Positions 33,142 to 42,276 of a DNA stretch of 47,218 bases are shown here, in pieces (the stretch's first letter is position 1; each line of letters opens with the position of its first letter). The notes beneath the pieces were generated by a model that worked only from the letters and a program-made list of their open reading frames with translations, did not search any database and was not told the DNA's origin. The translations under genes were made by a program, and so were the position numbers. The DNA is from JBBIWA01 sp037439425 (GTDB lineage: Bacteria > Acidobacteriota > Blastocatellia > RBC074): NCBI GenBank assembly GCA_037439425.1, contig JBBIWA010000038.1, positions 1 to 47,218 on the forward strand. The letters are read 5' to 3'.

Positions 33142-34425
33142 ATGAAGATTCTGGTTATTGGCTCCGGTGGACGTGAGCACGCTCTGGTCTGGTCGCTGAG
33201 TCGCAGTCCGGCAGTTCGGAAGATCTACAGCCCTTCGCGCAACGCAGGCATCCTGCGGCAGACCGTAGCAGTTGATTTAGATGCGTCAGACCTCGTTTCC
33301 CTGGCCGATTTCGCAGCCAGAGAAAAGATCGAGCTGACGGTCGTCGGGCCAGAGCAACCTCTGGTTGAGGGTCTGGTGGATCTGTTTTCCGCTCGCGGAC
33401 TCTGTGTGTTCGGTCCGACGCAGGCGGCCGCCCGGTTGGAGGGGAGCAAGGTCTTTGCCAAAGAGTTTATGACCCGGCATCGGATTCCGACTGCCCGGTA
33501 CCGAATCGCAGAAGATGCCCACACAGCTATGGCGGTGTTGCGCGATGGCTCGTTCTCTTATCCGGTAGTGATTAAGGCCGACGGTCTGGCAGCCGGCAAA
33601 GGAGTGGTGGTAGCTGAGACGGCCGCGCAGGCCGAAGCTACAGTGACCGCTTTCATGCTGGAGCGTAAACTCGGAGCGGCCGGCACGCGCCTGGTGATCG
33701 AGGAATGCCTCTTTGGGCGCGAAGCTTCATACCTCGTCTTTACCGATGGGGAGAGCTACGCTGCTATGCCTGCAGCGCGGGACTATAAGCGCGCTCAGGA
33801 TGGCGATCAAGGGCCGAACACAGGCGGTATGGGAGCTATCTCTGCGCCTGGTTTGCTGGAGCCAGCAACCGAGCAGCGCATCGTGCGAGAGATAGTGGAG
33901 CCGACGCTGCAAGGCGCGCGCGCCGAAGGCTTCCCCTTCAGCGGAGTGCTCTATTGCGGCTTGATGCTCACAGCCGAGGGGCCACAGGTGCTGGAATACA
34001 ACGTCCGGTTGGGCGATCCTGAAGCTCAGGTGATCTTGCGCCGTCTCGAAAGTGATCTGTTGGATTTGATCTCAGCCGTTACTCGCGGCGAGTTGAAAAA
34101 TGTCAGGCCACAATGGAGCGCAGAGGCGACTGCCTGCGTGGTGGTTGCGGCAGCAGGCTATCCGGGAAGCTATCAGACTGGTCAGCCGATCACCGGGTTA
34201 GAAGCCGCCGAGCAGCTCGAAGAGGTGGTGGTCTTCCATGCAGGCACCAGATTCGGCGCGGATGGCTCGGTCCAGACCTCAGGCGGGCGCGTGCTCAACA
34301 TCACCGCCCGCCAGGCAACGCTCGGGCAGGCAGTCGCTCGCGCTTACGAGGCGGTCGCCAAAATCAACTTCGCCGGGATGCATTACCGGAAAGATATTGG
34401 GAAAAACCTCGAGCCGCTCCCCTAG
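33142..34425 (+). CDS. purD: phosphoribosylamine-glycine ligase PurD
   Basis: ATP-grasp enzyme of purine synthesis that joins glycine to phosphoribosylamine. 427 residues, normal length. N-terminal MKILVIGSGGREHALVWSL (glycine-rich loop), ATP-grasp segment FSYPVVIKADGLAAGKGVVV, then RDYKRAQDGDQGPNTGGMGA and the metal/ATP site LEYNVRLGDPEAQVIL. The start at 33142 is chosen because the family begins with MKILVIGSGG; an open frame extends 58 codons upstream without similarity. No neighbouring pur genes. Confidence 0.97.
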   Translation: MKILVIGSGGREHALVWSLSRSPAVRKIYSPSRNAGILRQTVAVDLDASDLVSLADFAAREKIELTVVGPEQPLVEGLVDLFSARGLCVFGPTQAAARLEGSKVFAKEFMTRHRIPTARYRIAEDAHTAMAVLRDGSFSYPVVIKADGLAAGKGVVVAETAAQAEATVTAFMLERKLGAAGTRLVIEECLFGREASYLVFTDGESYAAMPAARDYKRAQDGDQGPNTGGMGAISAPGLLEPATEQRIVREIVEPTLQGARAEGFPFSGVLYCGLMLTAEGPQVLEYNVRLGDPEAQVILRRLESDLLDLISAVTRGELKNVRPQWSAEATACVVVAAAGYPGSYQTGQPITGLEAAEQLEEVVVFHAGTRFGADGSVQTSGGRVLNITARQATLGQAVARAYEAVAKINFAGMHYRKDIGKNLEPLP

Positions 34426-34505
34426 CCTTGCAAGCAAGGCGCTCCCGTGCCGCTCCAGCCAAGATCACCCAAGTGAGCTCCGGCTCAGGAGAGGGCTCAC
34501 TTGGG
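34425..34505. terminator. hairpins between convergent purD and secreted-protein gene
   Basis: Two perfect inverted repeats: GCCTTGC-AA-GCAAGGC at 34425-34440, at the purD stop, and CCCAAGTGAGC (34468-34478) pairing with GCTCACTTGGG (34495-34505) across 16 bases. They lie between convergent genes, so the longer one could stop transcription from both sides. There is no T-run, so intrinsic termination is only possible. Confidence 0.45.
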
Positions 34506-34518
34506 CGCGCAGCGATTA

Positions 34519-35847
34519 TCAAATGCAGAAGGCGAGCAGCTCAAAGATAGCCGCAATCGCATCCATATCTGCCGTGCGATTCTCAAAGATGGCTAGCTCG
34601 GCTTGATGGAACAGGTCCATCAACATGGAATTAGTGGAAATGACCACGCCGTTGCTGAGCGTCACAGGAGCGAAGGTGATCTCATAGCAACCGAGGCTGC
34701 CCCACAAGGCATTGAAGGCTACTGGTGAACCGGCGCCGCCCGCGCGTGCCAGACTTAATTGCGCAGCCAGAAATGCCCGGTTCAACCGATCCAGCGGTGT
34801 TTTGGGCGGCAGACCCGGAAAGACGTTGCCCTGCAGTGTCTGGAGAATCAGCGCAAGGTTACTCTGAGTGTTGATGGGGCGGTTAAGATTGACCCCGCCA
34901 ATGAGCACCAGCGCATTGGGGATTCTGCTAGTGCTCAGATAAAAATCGGGCGAGCTGAAGCAGATGGTGTCACATTTCGGCCGTGGCAACGGGCAGACTG
35001 GGCAAATGACGTCACACAGCGAGCCCGTAGGAAAGCCGCCGCCTAATCCCTCGATCAATCCAGTTCCCGGTCGCGACCGATCATTGGGCAGCTCCCGGCG
35101 CGTGACGACCACATCAAGGACGACGACGGAAGTGGTGCAATTGCCGCCATCGCGCTTGATCTCGATCCCAAGTTGTTGGCAAACCATCAAGTCCGGAGTC
35201 AGGGCCAGCGTCAACAGATCTGTTCGCCGCCCTGCCGCGCCAGCCGGAGTCGCAAACGGCACGAAGGTGCCTACTCCGATCGAGCCTGCGCCCGTGGCCA
35301 GCCGATCGTTGACGTGCAGCGTCACGCCCGGAAACAGAGAGGTGACCACTACCCCGCCAGGCTGAAGCGTGAAAAGCGCCAGGGTCTTGACTCCAGACCC
35401 GTCGGGGTTCTGCAGAAAGAGCCGGATAGTGTCGCCGCTGGTAGTGCAGGTGCTGGCGATTTCAAAATCCACATCCCAGAAACTATCCAGGCAGGAAAGA
35501 GCTGTGAGTGAAGAATTGGGTGGTGAAAGAGCTACCCCCTGAAGAGAGGTCCCTGGGAATCCGCCAATGGCGGTGACGCTGCCGCCAAAGGTGGCGCTGC
35601 CCACGCCAAAGAGACTGGCTCCGCTCCCCGGCGCCTGTACGACCGTAAAGAGAGCTGGTTGTGGCAGCAAGAAGAGATCGCCGCTGGGTTGTCTGGGGCT
35701 GGTCTGAAAGCCGTGGGTGACGGCCGGAGCTGTAAATTCCAGGCAGAAGCCGCCGCCTTGGGTATTGCTGGCCGGTGGCCACCAGGCCAGTGCCAGGAAA
35801 CAGACTGCCAAAGAGCAAATCGGAGCGATTAATTTCATTCTCTTCAT
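34519..35847 (-). CDS. secreted protein of unknown function
   Basis: 442 residues with a clear signal peptide (MKRMKLIAPICSLAVCFLAL followed by AWWPPASNTQ). The mature region is rich in glycine, serine and leucine with predicted beta strands, and has a cysteine group near residue 290 (CDVICPVCPLPRPKCDTICF) that may form disulfides or bind metal. The C-terminal 130 residues are more helical (LDRLNRAFLAAQLSLARAG). I recognise no family. Start supported by AAGGAGGAG nine bases upstream. Stands alone, convergent with purD. Confidence 0.75.
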   Translation of the reverse strand: MKRMKLIAPICSLAVCFLALAWWPPASNTQGGGFCLEFTAPAVTHGFQTSPRQPSGDLFLLPQPALFTVVQAPGSGASLFGVGSATFGGSVTAIGGFPGTSLQGVALSPPNSSLTALSCLDSFWDVDFEIASTCTTSGDTIRLFLQNPDGSGVKTLALFTLQPGGVVVTSLFPGVTLHVNDRLATGAGSIGVGTFVPFATPAGAAGRRTDLLTLALTPDLMVCQQLGIEIKRDGGNCTTSVVVLDVVVTRRELPNDRSRPGTGLIEGLGGGFPTGSLCDVICPVCPLPRPKCDTICFSSPDFYLSTSRIPNALVLIGGVNLNRPINTQSNLALILQTLQGNVFPGLPPKTPLDRLNRAFLAAQLSLARAGGAGSPVAFNALWGSLGCYEITFAPVTLSNGVVISTNSMLMDLFHQAELAIFENRTADMDAIAAIFELLAFCI

Positions 35848-36330
35848 TTTACTTCTCCTCCTTGAAATCGTGCTTTTCAGTAGTGAGGTGTGGTCTATTG
35901 ATCTTCCCTGAGGTTTTGAGCTTTAGCTGCCTCTCAACACCTCGGTTGCCCAACGCTACAGGTCGCTACTGCTCCCGTAGCGCTGGCTCCAAGTTGCGAG
36001 AAACAGCTAACCCAGCAGTGTCAGAATCGGGAGATAATCAGCTCTTCACCAGCATCTGGCTGTTCACACTTCACGCGGGTCTTTACTCTCTTTGAGAATC
36101 CAGCTTTGCCAACAGCAGGTTTCGAGAGACCTCCTGAGTGCGCCCTTATCTAGCTTGCTCCCCTTCAGCTTGAAGAAAAGCCAAGCCCCCACTTAGGCCA
36201 ACCTGAACCAGAGGCTTTCTCTCCCAGGCAAAGAGAGATTGACTCAGCCAAGCGCTTTTGAACTCGGGCGTCTGATCAACCGTGCTGGCTCTGCTTCAAA
36301 TTGCGAAATGCTGGGCTGACGTTTTACGTT
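35848..36330. other. intergenic region, nothing recognised
   Basis: 483 bases between two leftward secreted-protein genes. No gene or clear repeat seen; it should contain the promoter of the 34519-35847 gene. Confidence 0.35.
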
Positions 36331-37032
36331 TTAATTGTTATCGCGTCGTAGTCTTTTGCGTGCTGCGAGCGAGAGTCCTAACAGCCCGCCGCCTAGTAGA
36401 ACCAGCGTGGCTGGCTCTGGAATCACATCACTGACCATGATTTGCCCGCGAATCTGGCTTGGGGGATTGCCCGCTCCGGTGCTGGGATTAACCGGCGGAT
36501 TGATCGGAGTAGTGCTCTCGATAGTCAGCGTGATCAGCCCCAACGACGGGGAGTTAAAGGTTAATGTGGTCGGGCTGGTCCATTGCACAAAAAGGCCGGA
36601 TTCCGTCTGCACCAGCGTTCCCACCATCACGGCAGTAAAACTCTTCGGGCTGATATCGCCCGGGATGGTAAAAGTAACCGTCAGTGTGACCTTTGCCCCG
36701 TTGAAGCTCGGCCCATTGGGAAGAGGAGCTGTCGAGGTCGAGGTGGCTACGAAAGTGCCCAGTGTGACGTTGGAGAAGACGCCAGGAGTCACGGCAACAT
36801 CAATCTGCGGGGAAACAGAGGTACCAGTGATGGTGGAGGAACCGGTCGCATTGGTAACTGTAATGGAATTGCCTGTAGGTGAGACTGTCCCGCCTGAGGT
36901 GCCTGCCTGGAAGGTGATCGAAGTGTTGGCTTGCAAAGTAACGGGATCAGCTAAGACTCGCCCCGCCCCTGAGGCCAGCAGGGTTAAAAACGCCGGCATC
37001 CAAAGCAGGGCCAACCACTTTAATCCTTTCAT
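36331..37032 (-). CDS. PEP-CTERM domain secreted protein
   Basis: 233 residues. N-terminal signal peptide (LKWLALLWMPAFLTLLASGA followed by GRVLADP), a beta-rich body high in Thr/Ser/Val, and a C-terminal sorting signal VIPEPATLVLLGGGLLGLSL ending with basic AARKRLRRDNN: the PEP-CTERM tripartite signal recognised by exosortase for export across the outer envelope. Surface or extracellular-matrix role likely. No exosortase gene in the window. ATG at 37032 follows AGAGGAGG. Confidence 0.88.
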   Translation of the reverse strand: MKGLKWLALLWMPAFLTLLASGAGRVLADPVTLQANTSITFQAGTSGGTVSPTGNSITVTNATGSSTITGTSVSPQIDVAVTPGVFSNVTLGTFVATSTSTAPLPNGPSFNGAKVTLTVTFTIPGDISPKSFTAVMVGTLVQTESGLFVQWTSPTTLTFNSPSLGLITLTIESTTPINPPVNPSTGAGNPPSQIRGQIMVSDVIPEPATLVLLGGGLLGLSLAARKRLRRDNN

Positions 37033-37983
37033 GTTCCCTCCTCTATGAATCGGGTCCCCTTACTCAAGCTCCGATTGCTGCCGGCTTGGTGAGGCGGTTA
37101 CTCACCCAACCGAAGCTCCTTCCGCCAATTGGCAAATAGCAAATAACTGACCGAAACGAAGTCGGAGCCACTCGAGTGGCCCAATGGTGAGGCGCATTCT
37201 CTTCTTCTCCTTATCAAGGCCAGTTGTGTTAACTGCCTCCAGGCTAAAGATTGCTCCCGCCTTCCTGGGACCAGTTCGGATGCGGATCATCAAGCTATCT
37301 CAAGCCAGTGATTGATGAAGGGGGAGGAAAGTTTAAGAGCGGCGATCTCATTTGCCATTTGCGTGCCGCTCCCAACCTGAAAATGAACCTCTTCCCTAAG
37401 ACTGGTGACAGGAGGACGATTTTGCCGGTGAGCTTGGCTACATTTCAGGTGAACTGTCTGCTTAAGACTGCCCACCATTACCTCACAAGCCAGAACCATC
37501 CATTTCCCGCAGGTTCCCGCAGGCCATTCCGGGGAATTCACTACCCACACTGAATTTCGCGGGTTTAAAATACAGCGTGATCCTACACCCTGACGGGCAG
37601 ATAGTCAAGAATTTTATTTCCTCTAACAACTGAAGGGTGCAATAGTGGGCCTCGCCCTCACGAGCGCACGCATCTGGCGTGCTGTGCTCCTACGCAAGTC
37701 AGGTCTGCTCGCAAGCGTGCGCTCATGAGGGCGAGCCTGGGAGCGCACGCTTCTAGCGTGCTGTTTTCGCCTCCACGCCAGGCACGCAAGATGCGCGCGC
37801 TCCCAGGCAAGTCCCACTTTTAATTACACCCCAAAGAAGACTGAACGCTGCTACCGGTTGACTTTCAGACTATCTCACAGGCATTATCTTTCATCTTGGC
37901 CTGTCAGGGTTGCTGCTGGCCTGCGAGATCATGAGGCCACGTGTTATTATCTGGCCCCGACCGTAGGTCTGAAGATCGTCGCT
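37033..37983. other. long intergenic region with palindromic repeats
   Basis: About 950 bases. The first 600 show no gene. A pair of large imperfect palindromes occupies 37644-37809. A frame open from 37858 joins the methyltransferase but its first 42 codons have no family similarity. Confidence 0.45.
37644..37809. repeat. two adjacent GCACGC palindromes (BIME-like)
   Basis: The first palindrome pairs CTCGCCCTCACGAGCGCACG with a near inverse copy ending CTCATGAGGGCGAG; the second pairs CCTGGGAGCGCACGC with GCGCGCGCTCCCAGG. Each half contains its own GCACGC-GCGTGC hairpin. Same family as 2416-2504. Such elements usually lie at transcript ends or are mobilised by REP transposases; none is visible here. 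Confidence 0.7.
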
Positions 37984-38691
37984 ATGGCAGAAGAAAGCTT
38001 AACCTTAACTACTACCCTCCACCAGTTGGGAGAGATTGAGCGGTACAATCGGTGGTTGTACGAGCAAATAGAAGCTTACCTCGGTCGCCGCCTCATCGAG
38101 GTCGGCTCCGGCACCGGTAATATCACACAATTTCTCTGCGCCGAGGGGCGAGAGGTAGTAGCGACCGATGTCGTGCCCCGATACCGCGAAATCTTGCAAG
38201 AGCGCTTCGGCCAGCAGCCCAACTTTCGCGTCGGCAAGTTCGACCTCAATCAGGCAGCCCCGTCCGAATTGGCAGCCGAGCAGTTCGACACGGTGGTCTG
38301 CCTCAATGTGCTCGAACACATCGCAGATGATCTCTTCGCGCTGGAACAAATGCGGGCGGTGCTGGCAGGGGATGGACATCTGGTGCTGTTGGTTCCGGCG
38401 CATCCACTCCTTTACGGTGAGTTTGATCGCGCATTGGGACACTTTCGCCGTTACCGTAAAAGCGAGCTGATTGGTAAGCTGAAAGGCAAAGGGTTCAAAA
38501 TTTGTCAGGTCAAGTTCTTCAACTTTGCTGCTGTGCTTCCCTGGTTGATCAACGGGCGGCTGCTGAGGCGCGCTTACTTGCCCGAAGGACAGGTCAGTTT
38601 GGCTGATCGGCTGGTGCCGTTGCTCAAGCTTGAGCGTCTGATTGGACCGCCCTTGGGAATCTCGTTAATTGCAATCGCACAAAAGCAGTGA
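37984..38691 (+). CDS. class I SAM-dependent methyltransferase
   Basis: About 235 residues from MAEESLTLTTTL. Motif I LIEVGSGTGNITQFL binds S-adenosylmethionine; DVVPRYREIL supplies the acidic residue after strand 2; FDTVVCLNVLEHIADD is motif II/post-II; LVPAHPLLYGEFDRALGHFR follows. Resembles methyltransferases of the UbiE/bis-sugar type found beside glycosyltransferases, but the substrate cannot be told. Its TGA overlaps a possible GTG start of proS, suggesting one transcript with proS. Confidence 0.8.
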   Translation: MAEESLTLTTTLHQLGEIERYNRWLYEQIEAYLGRRLIEVGSGTGNITQFLCAEGREVVATDVVPRYREILQERFGQQPNFRVGKFDLNQAAPSELAAEQFDTVVCLNVLEHIADDLFALEQMRAVLAGDGHLVLLVPAHPLLYGEFDRALGHFRRYRKSELIGKLKGKGFKICQVKFFNFAAVLPWLINGRLLRRAYLPEGQVSLADRLVPLLKLERLIGPPLGISLIAIAQKQ

Positions 38692-38744
38692 CACAGGTCA
38701 ACGAGCGATCGGCAAAAGACTCATCGCTCATCGCTTCAAAATTT

Positions 38745-40553
38745 ATGCGTTGGTCACAATACTTCATTCCGACACTGAGAGAAGACCCGGCAGATGCCGA
38801 GGTTGTGAGTCATAAACTGCTGTTGCGCGCCGGGCTGATTCGCCAGCTTGCGGCGGGCGTCTACTCTTACCTGCCGTTGGCGCAGCGTTCGATCCTCAAG
38901 ATCTGCCAGATCATCCGTGAGGAGATGAACCGCATCGGTGGGCAGGAGTTCTATTTGCCCGCGCTGCATCCGGCAGAGATCTGGCAAGAGACCGGTCGCT
39001 GGTCGGTGATGGGCGACAACATGTTTCGCCTCAAAGACCGCAAAGGCGCCGACTACTGTCTGGGAATGACGCACGAAGAGGTCTTTGCTGATCTTGCCCG
39101 CCGCGAGCTGCGTTCATACCGGCAACTACCACAGGTCTGGTACCAGATTCAAACCAAGTTCCGCGACGAGCCGCGCCCGAAATCAGGTCTGCTGCGCGTA
39201 CGCCAGTTCACGATGAAAGATGCCTACACCTTCGACGTGGACTGGGAAGGACTGGATAAAGCTTTTGAAGATCAGCGCCGCGCCTATTGTCGCATCTATG
39301 ACCGCTGCGGCTTGCAGTACGTGATCGTCGAAGCCCATTCCGGCGCGATGGGCGGTTCGGCCTCCAATGAGTTTATGGTCTACACCGACGCGGGCGAAGA
39401 TATGGTGGCCAGTTGCGCGCAGTGCGGCTATGCGGCCAATCTCGAAAAGGCTACTTCACGCATCCCGCCAATTAAGGATGAGCACCCTGAAGGTGCGGTG
39501 GAGAAGTTTCCAACTCCAGGCGTGCGCACCATCGAAGACCTGACCGCTTCTCCCTACAACGTGCCCGCTGAGCGGCAGATCAAAACGCTGCTCTATATTG
39601 CTACCAGCCAGCAGAAAACTACCGCGCAGGCCGGCGACCGAGCAGAGCCACAATCAAGACTGGTGCTGGCATTGCTGCGCGGAGATCATCCGCTCAACGA
39701 AGCGAAGCTGGCGAGCGCAGTTGCGCCGCTGCTGGCTAAAGAGGACCTAGAGCTGGTTGGGCTGCGTCCGGCGCATCCGGAAGAGATCTTTGAAGCGTTG
39801 GGCGCAGATGCAGGCAGCCTCGGCGCAGTCGGCGTGATCGAGCACTGGGTGATCGCTGATCAAGTGCTCAGCGGACGCGCCAATATGGTGACCGGCGCCA
39901 ATGAAAACGACCACCACCTGCGCGGCGTCAACATCGCGCGCGACATTCGCGTCACCGCCTGGGCTGATCTGCGTACTGTCGCAGAAGGCGAAACTTGCCC
40001 TCATTGCGAGGGCAAGCTGCGTGTGGCCAAAGCGCTCGAAGTCGGCCACATCTTCAAGCTCGGCACCAAGTACAGTGAGGCGATGGGTGCCACCGTGCTC
40101 AATGCTGAAGGGAAAGAGGTACCCATCGTCATGGGCAGCTACGGCATCGGCGTCGAGCGCATTCTGGCTGCGGCGATCGAACTGCATCACGATGAAGCGG
40201 GCATCTGTTTCCCTATCACGATCGCGCCATTCCAGCTTGTGCTCACCCCCCTCAATGTGAGAGATGAAGAGATCAAGCGCACAGCCGAACGCCTCTATCA
40301 GCAGCTGCTCGAGTCGGGCGCGGAAGTGCTCTATGATGACCGCGACGAGCGCGCGGGCGTCAAGCTCAACGATGCCGATCTGATCGGCATCCCCTTCCGC
40401 ATCACAATTGGCCAGAAGAAACTCAAAGAAGGCAAGGTCGAACTCTACCATCGAGCGAGCCGAAGCGTGGAAGATGCCGCCGTGGATGAAGTGGCAGAGC
40501 TTGCCTGCCGGCGAATCGAGCAGTCACTGCGCCGACTGAACGGAACCGAGTGA
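38745..40553 (+). CDS. proS: prolyl-tRNA synthetase, bacterial type with editing domain
   Basis: Charges tRNA-Pro. About 602 residues from MRWSQYFIPTLRE, the usual family start. An in-frame GTG at 38688 overlaps the methyltransferase stop and would add 19 residues. Class II motifs: motif 1 region with EEMNRIGGQEFYLPALHPAE, motif 2 FRDEPRPKSGLLRVRQFTMK, motif 3 GSYGIGVERILAAAIE. The YbaK/INS editing domain lies between motifs 2 and 3, and the anticodon-binding domain at the C-terminus (YDDRDERAGVKLNDADLIGI). Nothing unusual. Confidence 0.96.
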   Translation: MRWSQYFIPTLREDPADAEVVSHKLLLRAGLIRQLAAGVYSYLPLAQRSILKICQIIREEMNRIGGQEFYLPALHPAEIWQETGRWSVMGDNMFRLKDRKGADYCLGMTHEEVFADLARRELRSYRQLPQVWYQIQTKFRDEPRPKSGLLRVRQFTMKDAYTFDVDWEGLDKAFEDQRRAYCRIYDRCGLQYVIVEAHSGAMGGSASNEFMVYTDAGEDMVASCAQCGYAANLEKATSRIPPIKDEHPEGAVEKFPTPGVRTIEDLTASPYNVPAERQIKTLLYIATSQQKTTAQAGDRAEPQSRLVLALLRGDHPLNEAKLASAVAPLLAKEDLELVGLRPAHPEEIFEALGADAGSLGAVGVIEHWVIADQVLSGRANMVTGANENDHHLRGVNIARDIRVTAWADLRTVAEGETCPHCEGKLRVAKALEVGHIFKLGTKYSEAMGATVLNAEGKEVPIVMGSYGIGVERILAAAIELHHDEAGICFPITIAPFQLVLTPLNVRDEEIKRTAERLYQQLLESGAEVLYDDRDERAGVKLNDADLIGIPFRITIGQKKLKEGKVELYHRASRSVEDAAVDEVAELACRRIEQSLRRLNGTE

Positions 40554-40598
40554 AGAGGATGGGAAAGGCGGAAGGCGGAAAGATCCGGAAGATAAAGC

Positions 40599-42125
40599 TT
40601 AACCAAGATCGGGGAAGCGGGGGAGCGGGAGATCGAGGGAGCTTTTCTCCAGTTCCCCTCCCTTCTTCCGATCTCCGGTCCTCAGCTTCTCTGTAGCGAC
40701 ACAAACGCGATTGCGACCCTCTCTCTTGGCGCGATAGAGCGCCTGGTCAGCCGCCTGGATTAAGTCTTCGGTAGAGGCGGCGTGCAGCGGATAGGTGGCG
40801 ATGCCGATGCTGGCGCTCAGGAGATGGCCTCCTGCCACAGAGCGCCGGTTGATTTCCGCGCGCCAGGACTCAGCCGCAATCTGTGCCCCTTCGGTTGCTG
40901 TCTCCAGCAGGATGACAGCGAATTCTTCTCCACCATACCGCGCGGCAACATCTACTCGGCGTGTCTTCTTCGCCAACACTTCGCCGACCTGCCGGATCGC
41001 TTCATCTCCGGCCGGATGGCCGAAATGATCGTTGATCGTCTTCAAATTATCCAGGTCAATCATGGCCAGCGAGAGAGGATGGCCAAAGCGCCGGGCACGC
41101 TCGACCTCGCACGGCAAGGTCTCGTCAAAACGGCGCCGGTTGAACAGCCCCGTCAACCCATCCCGCACAGCCAGCTCCTGCACCTGGCTATAAAGCTGGG
41201 CATTGGTGATCGCAAAGGCCAGCTGCTGCGCGAAAGCATAGATGAGCGAGATCTCTTCTCCTGCCCAGCGGCGTGGCGCATCGCATTGGTGCAGCCCGAC
41301 CTCTCCCAACCAGTTCTTCCCATGCGTAATAGGTGCGCTCAGGAGCGCGCGCACCCCATATTCGCGTGCCAACACAGCCGCCATGCCGGTAAGCCGGTCT
41401 CCCAACTCGCTTACGAGGTCAGAGGCGAGCCGCAAGACGCTATCGCGGATGTCTGCGCTTTCCGTCACTGGCTCCAACGGGAAAGACCGAAAATCAAGCG
41501 GGACGAAGTCCGGTGAACAGTGCTCGCTCCTCACTTGCAATGCTTTACCATCTGCACTCAACAGCATGACAAAAGCGCGCGAGGCGCCAAATAGCTCACG
41601 CAGCTTTGTAACTGCGGCCTTGAGAATCACGTCTAGGTCCAACGACTCGTTGAGCAACCGGGTGATCCGATTGAGCAGATTCTCGCGGCGCGCACTTCGC
41701 CGTAACGTCTCATTCACTGCCTGAAGCTGTCTGGTTTGTTCTTTGAGCGATCGTTCCAGCCGCAAAATCCGCTCCCCGGCGCGAATGCGCACTTCAAGTT
41801 CCGCTGCGTCAAAGGGTTTGGCAATGAAATCATCCGCTCCTGCGTTCATGCCTTCGACTAAGTCTTCCTTCCGGCCTTTGGCTGTGAGCAGGATGATGTA
41901 GGTGTAATCCAGCCCATCGAGCGAGCGGATGCGGCGGCAAAGTTCCAGCCCGTCAAATCCCGGCATCATCCAGTCGGTGATCACAAACTGGTAGGGTTCG
42001 GCCAGAAAACGCGCCCAAGCCTCCTCGCCATTTTCGGCCAGGACCGGCTCGTGGCCCCAGCGCTGCAATGCACGCTCCAGGACAAGACGTGAAACCGCAT
42101 CATCTTCCACAACCAGAATCTTCAT
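40599..42125 (-). CDS. response regulator with REC, GAF and GGDEF domains (diguanylate cyclase)
   Basis: 508 residues. REC domain 1-120: MKILVVEDDA acidic pocket, phospho-acceptor aspartate in FVITDWMMPG (about residue 52), LLTAK and the conserved lysine in IAKPF. A coiled segment follows, then a GAF domain (about 165-310). The GGDEF domain (about 335-480) has the active-site form RYGGEEFAVIL, preceded by the inhibitory I-site RRVD five residues upstream, so cyclic-di-GMP synthesis with product inhibition is predicted. It lies 150 bases downstream of the hybrid kinase on the same strand, so the two probably form one pathway. Confidence 0.93.
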   Translation of the reverse strand: MKILVVEDDAVSRLVLERALQRWGHEPVLAENGEEAWARFLAEPYQFVITDWMMPGFDGLELCRRIRSLDGLDYTYIILLTAKGRKEDLVEGMNAGADDFIAKPFDAAELEVRIRAGERILRLERSLKEQTRQLQAVNETLRRSARRENLLNRITRLLNESLDLDVILKAAVTKLRELFGASRAFVMLLSADGKALQVRSEHCSPDFVPLDFRSFPLEPVTESADIRDSVLRLASDLVSELGDRLTGMAAVLAREYGVRALLSAPITHGKNWLGEVGLHQCDAPRRWAGEEISLIYAFAQQLAFAITNAQLYSQVQELAVRDGLTGLFNRRRFDETLPCEVERARRFGHPLSLAMIDLDNLKTINDHFGHPAGDEAIRQVGEVLAKKTRRVDVAARYGGEEFAVILLETATEGAQIAAESWRAEINRRSVAGGHLLSASIGIATYPLHAASTEDLIQAADQALYRAKREGRNRVCVATEKLRTGDRKKGGELEKSSLDLPLPRFPDLG

Positions 42126-42276
42126 CTTCCGGCTCTCTCATCCTTGAAAAGATCCCTTTTGCCAGTTGTCATTGGTCAGTTGTCAGTAGCGGGTAGCCAG
42201 GCAACGGACAACGTATGTGGCAGCCGTCGCCGCTTGCAGCAGCAGCTGTCAATCAAGGGAGCGGGGAAGAGCCTTT

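Noticed and set aside
36335..37048. 237-codon plus-strand frame
   Set aside because: Antisense shadow of the PEP-CTERM gene, which has a signal peptide, sorting signal and ribosome-binding site.
39747..40451. 234-codon minus-strand frame
   Set aside because: Antisense shadow of proS, whose class II motifs are unambiguous.
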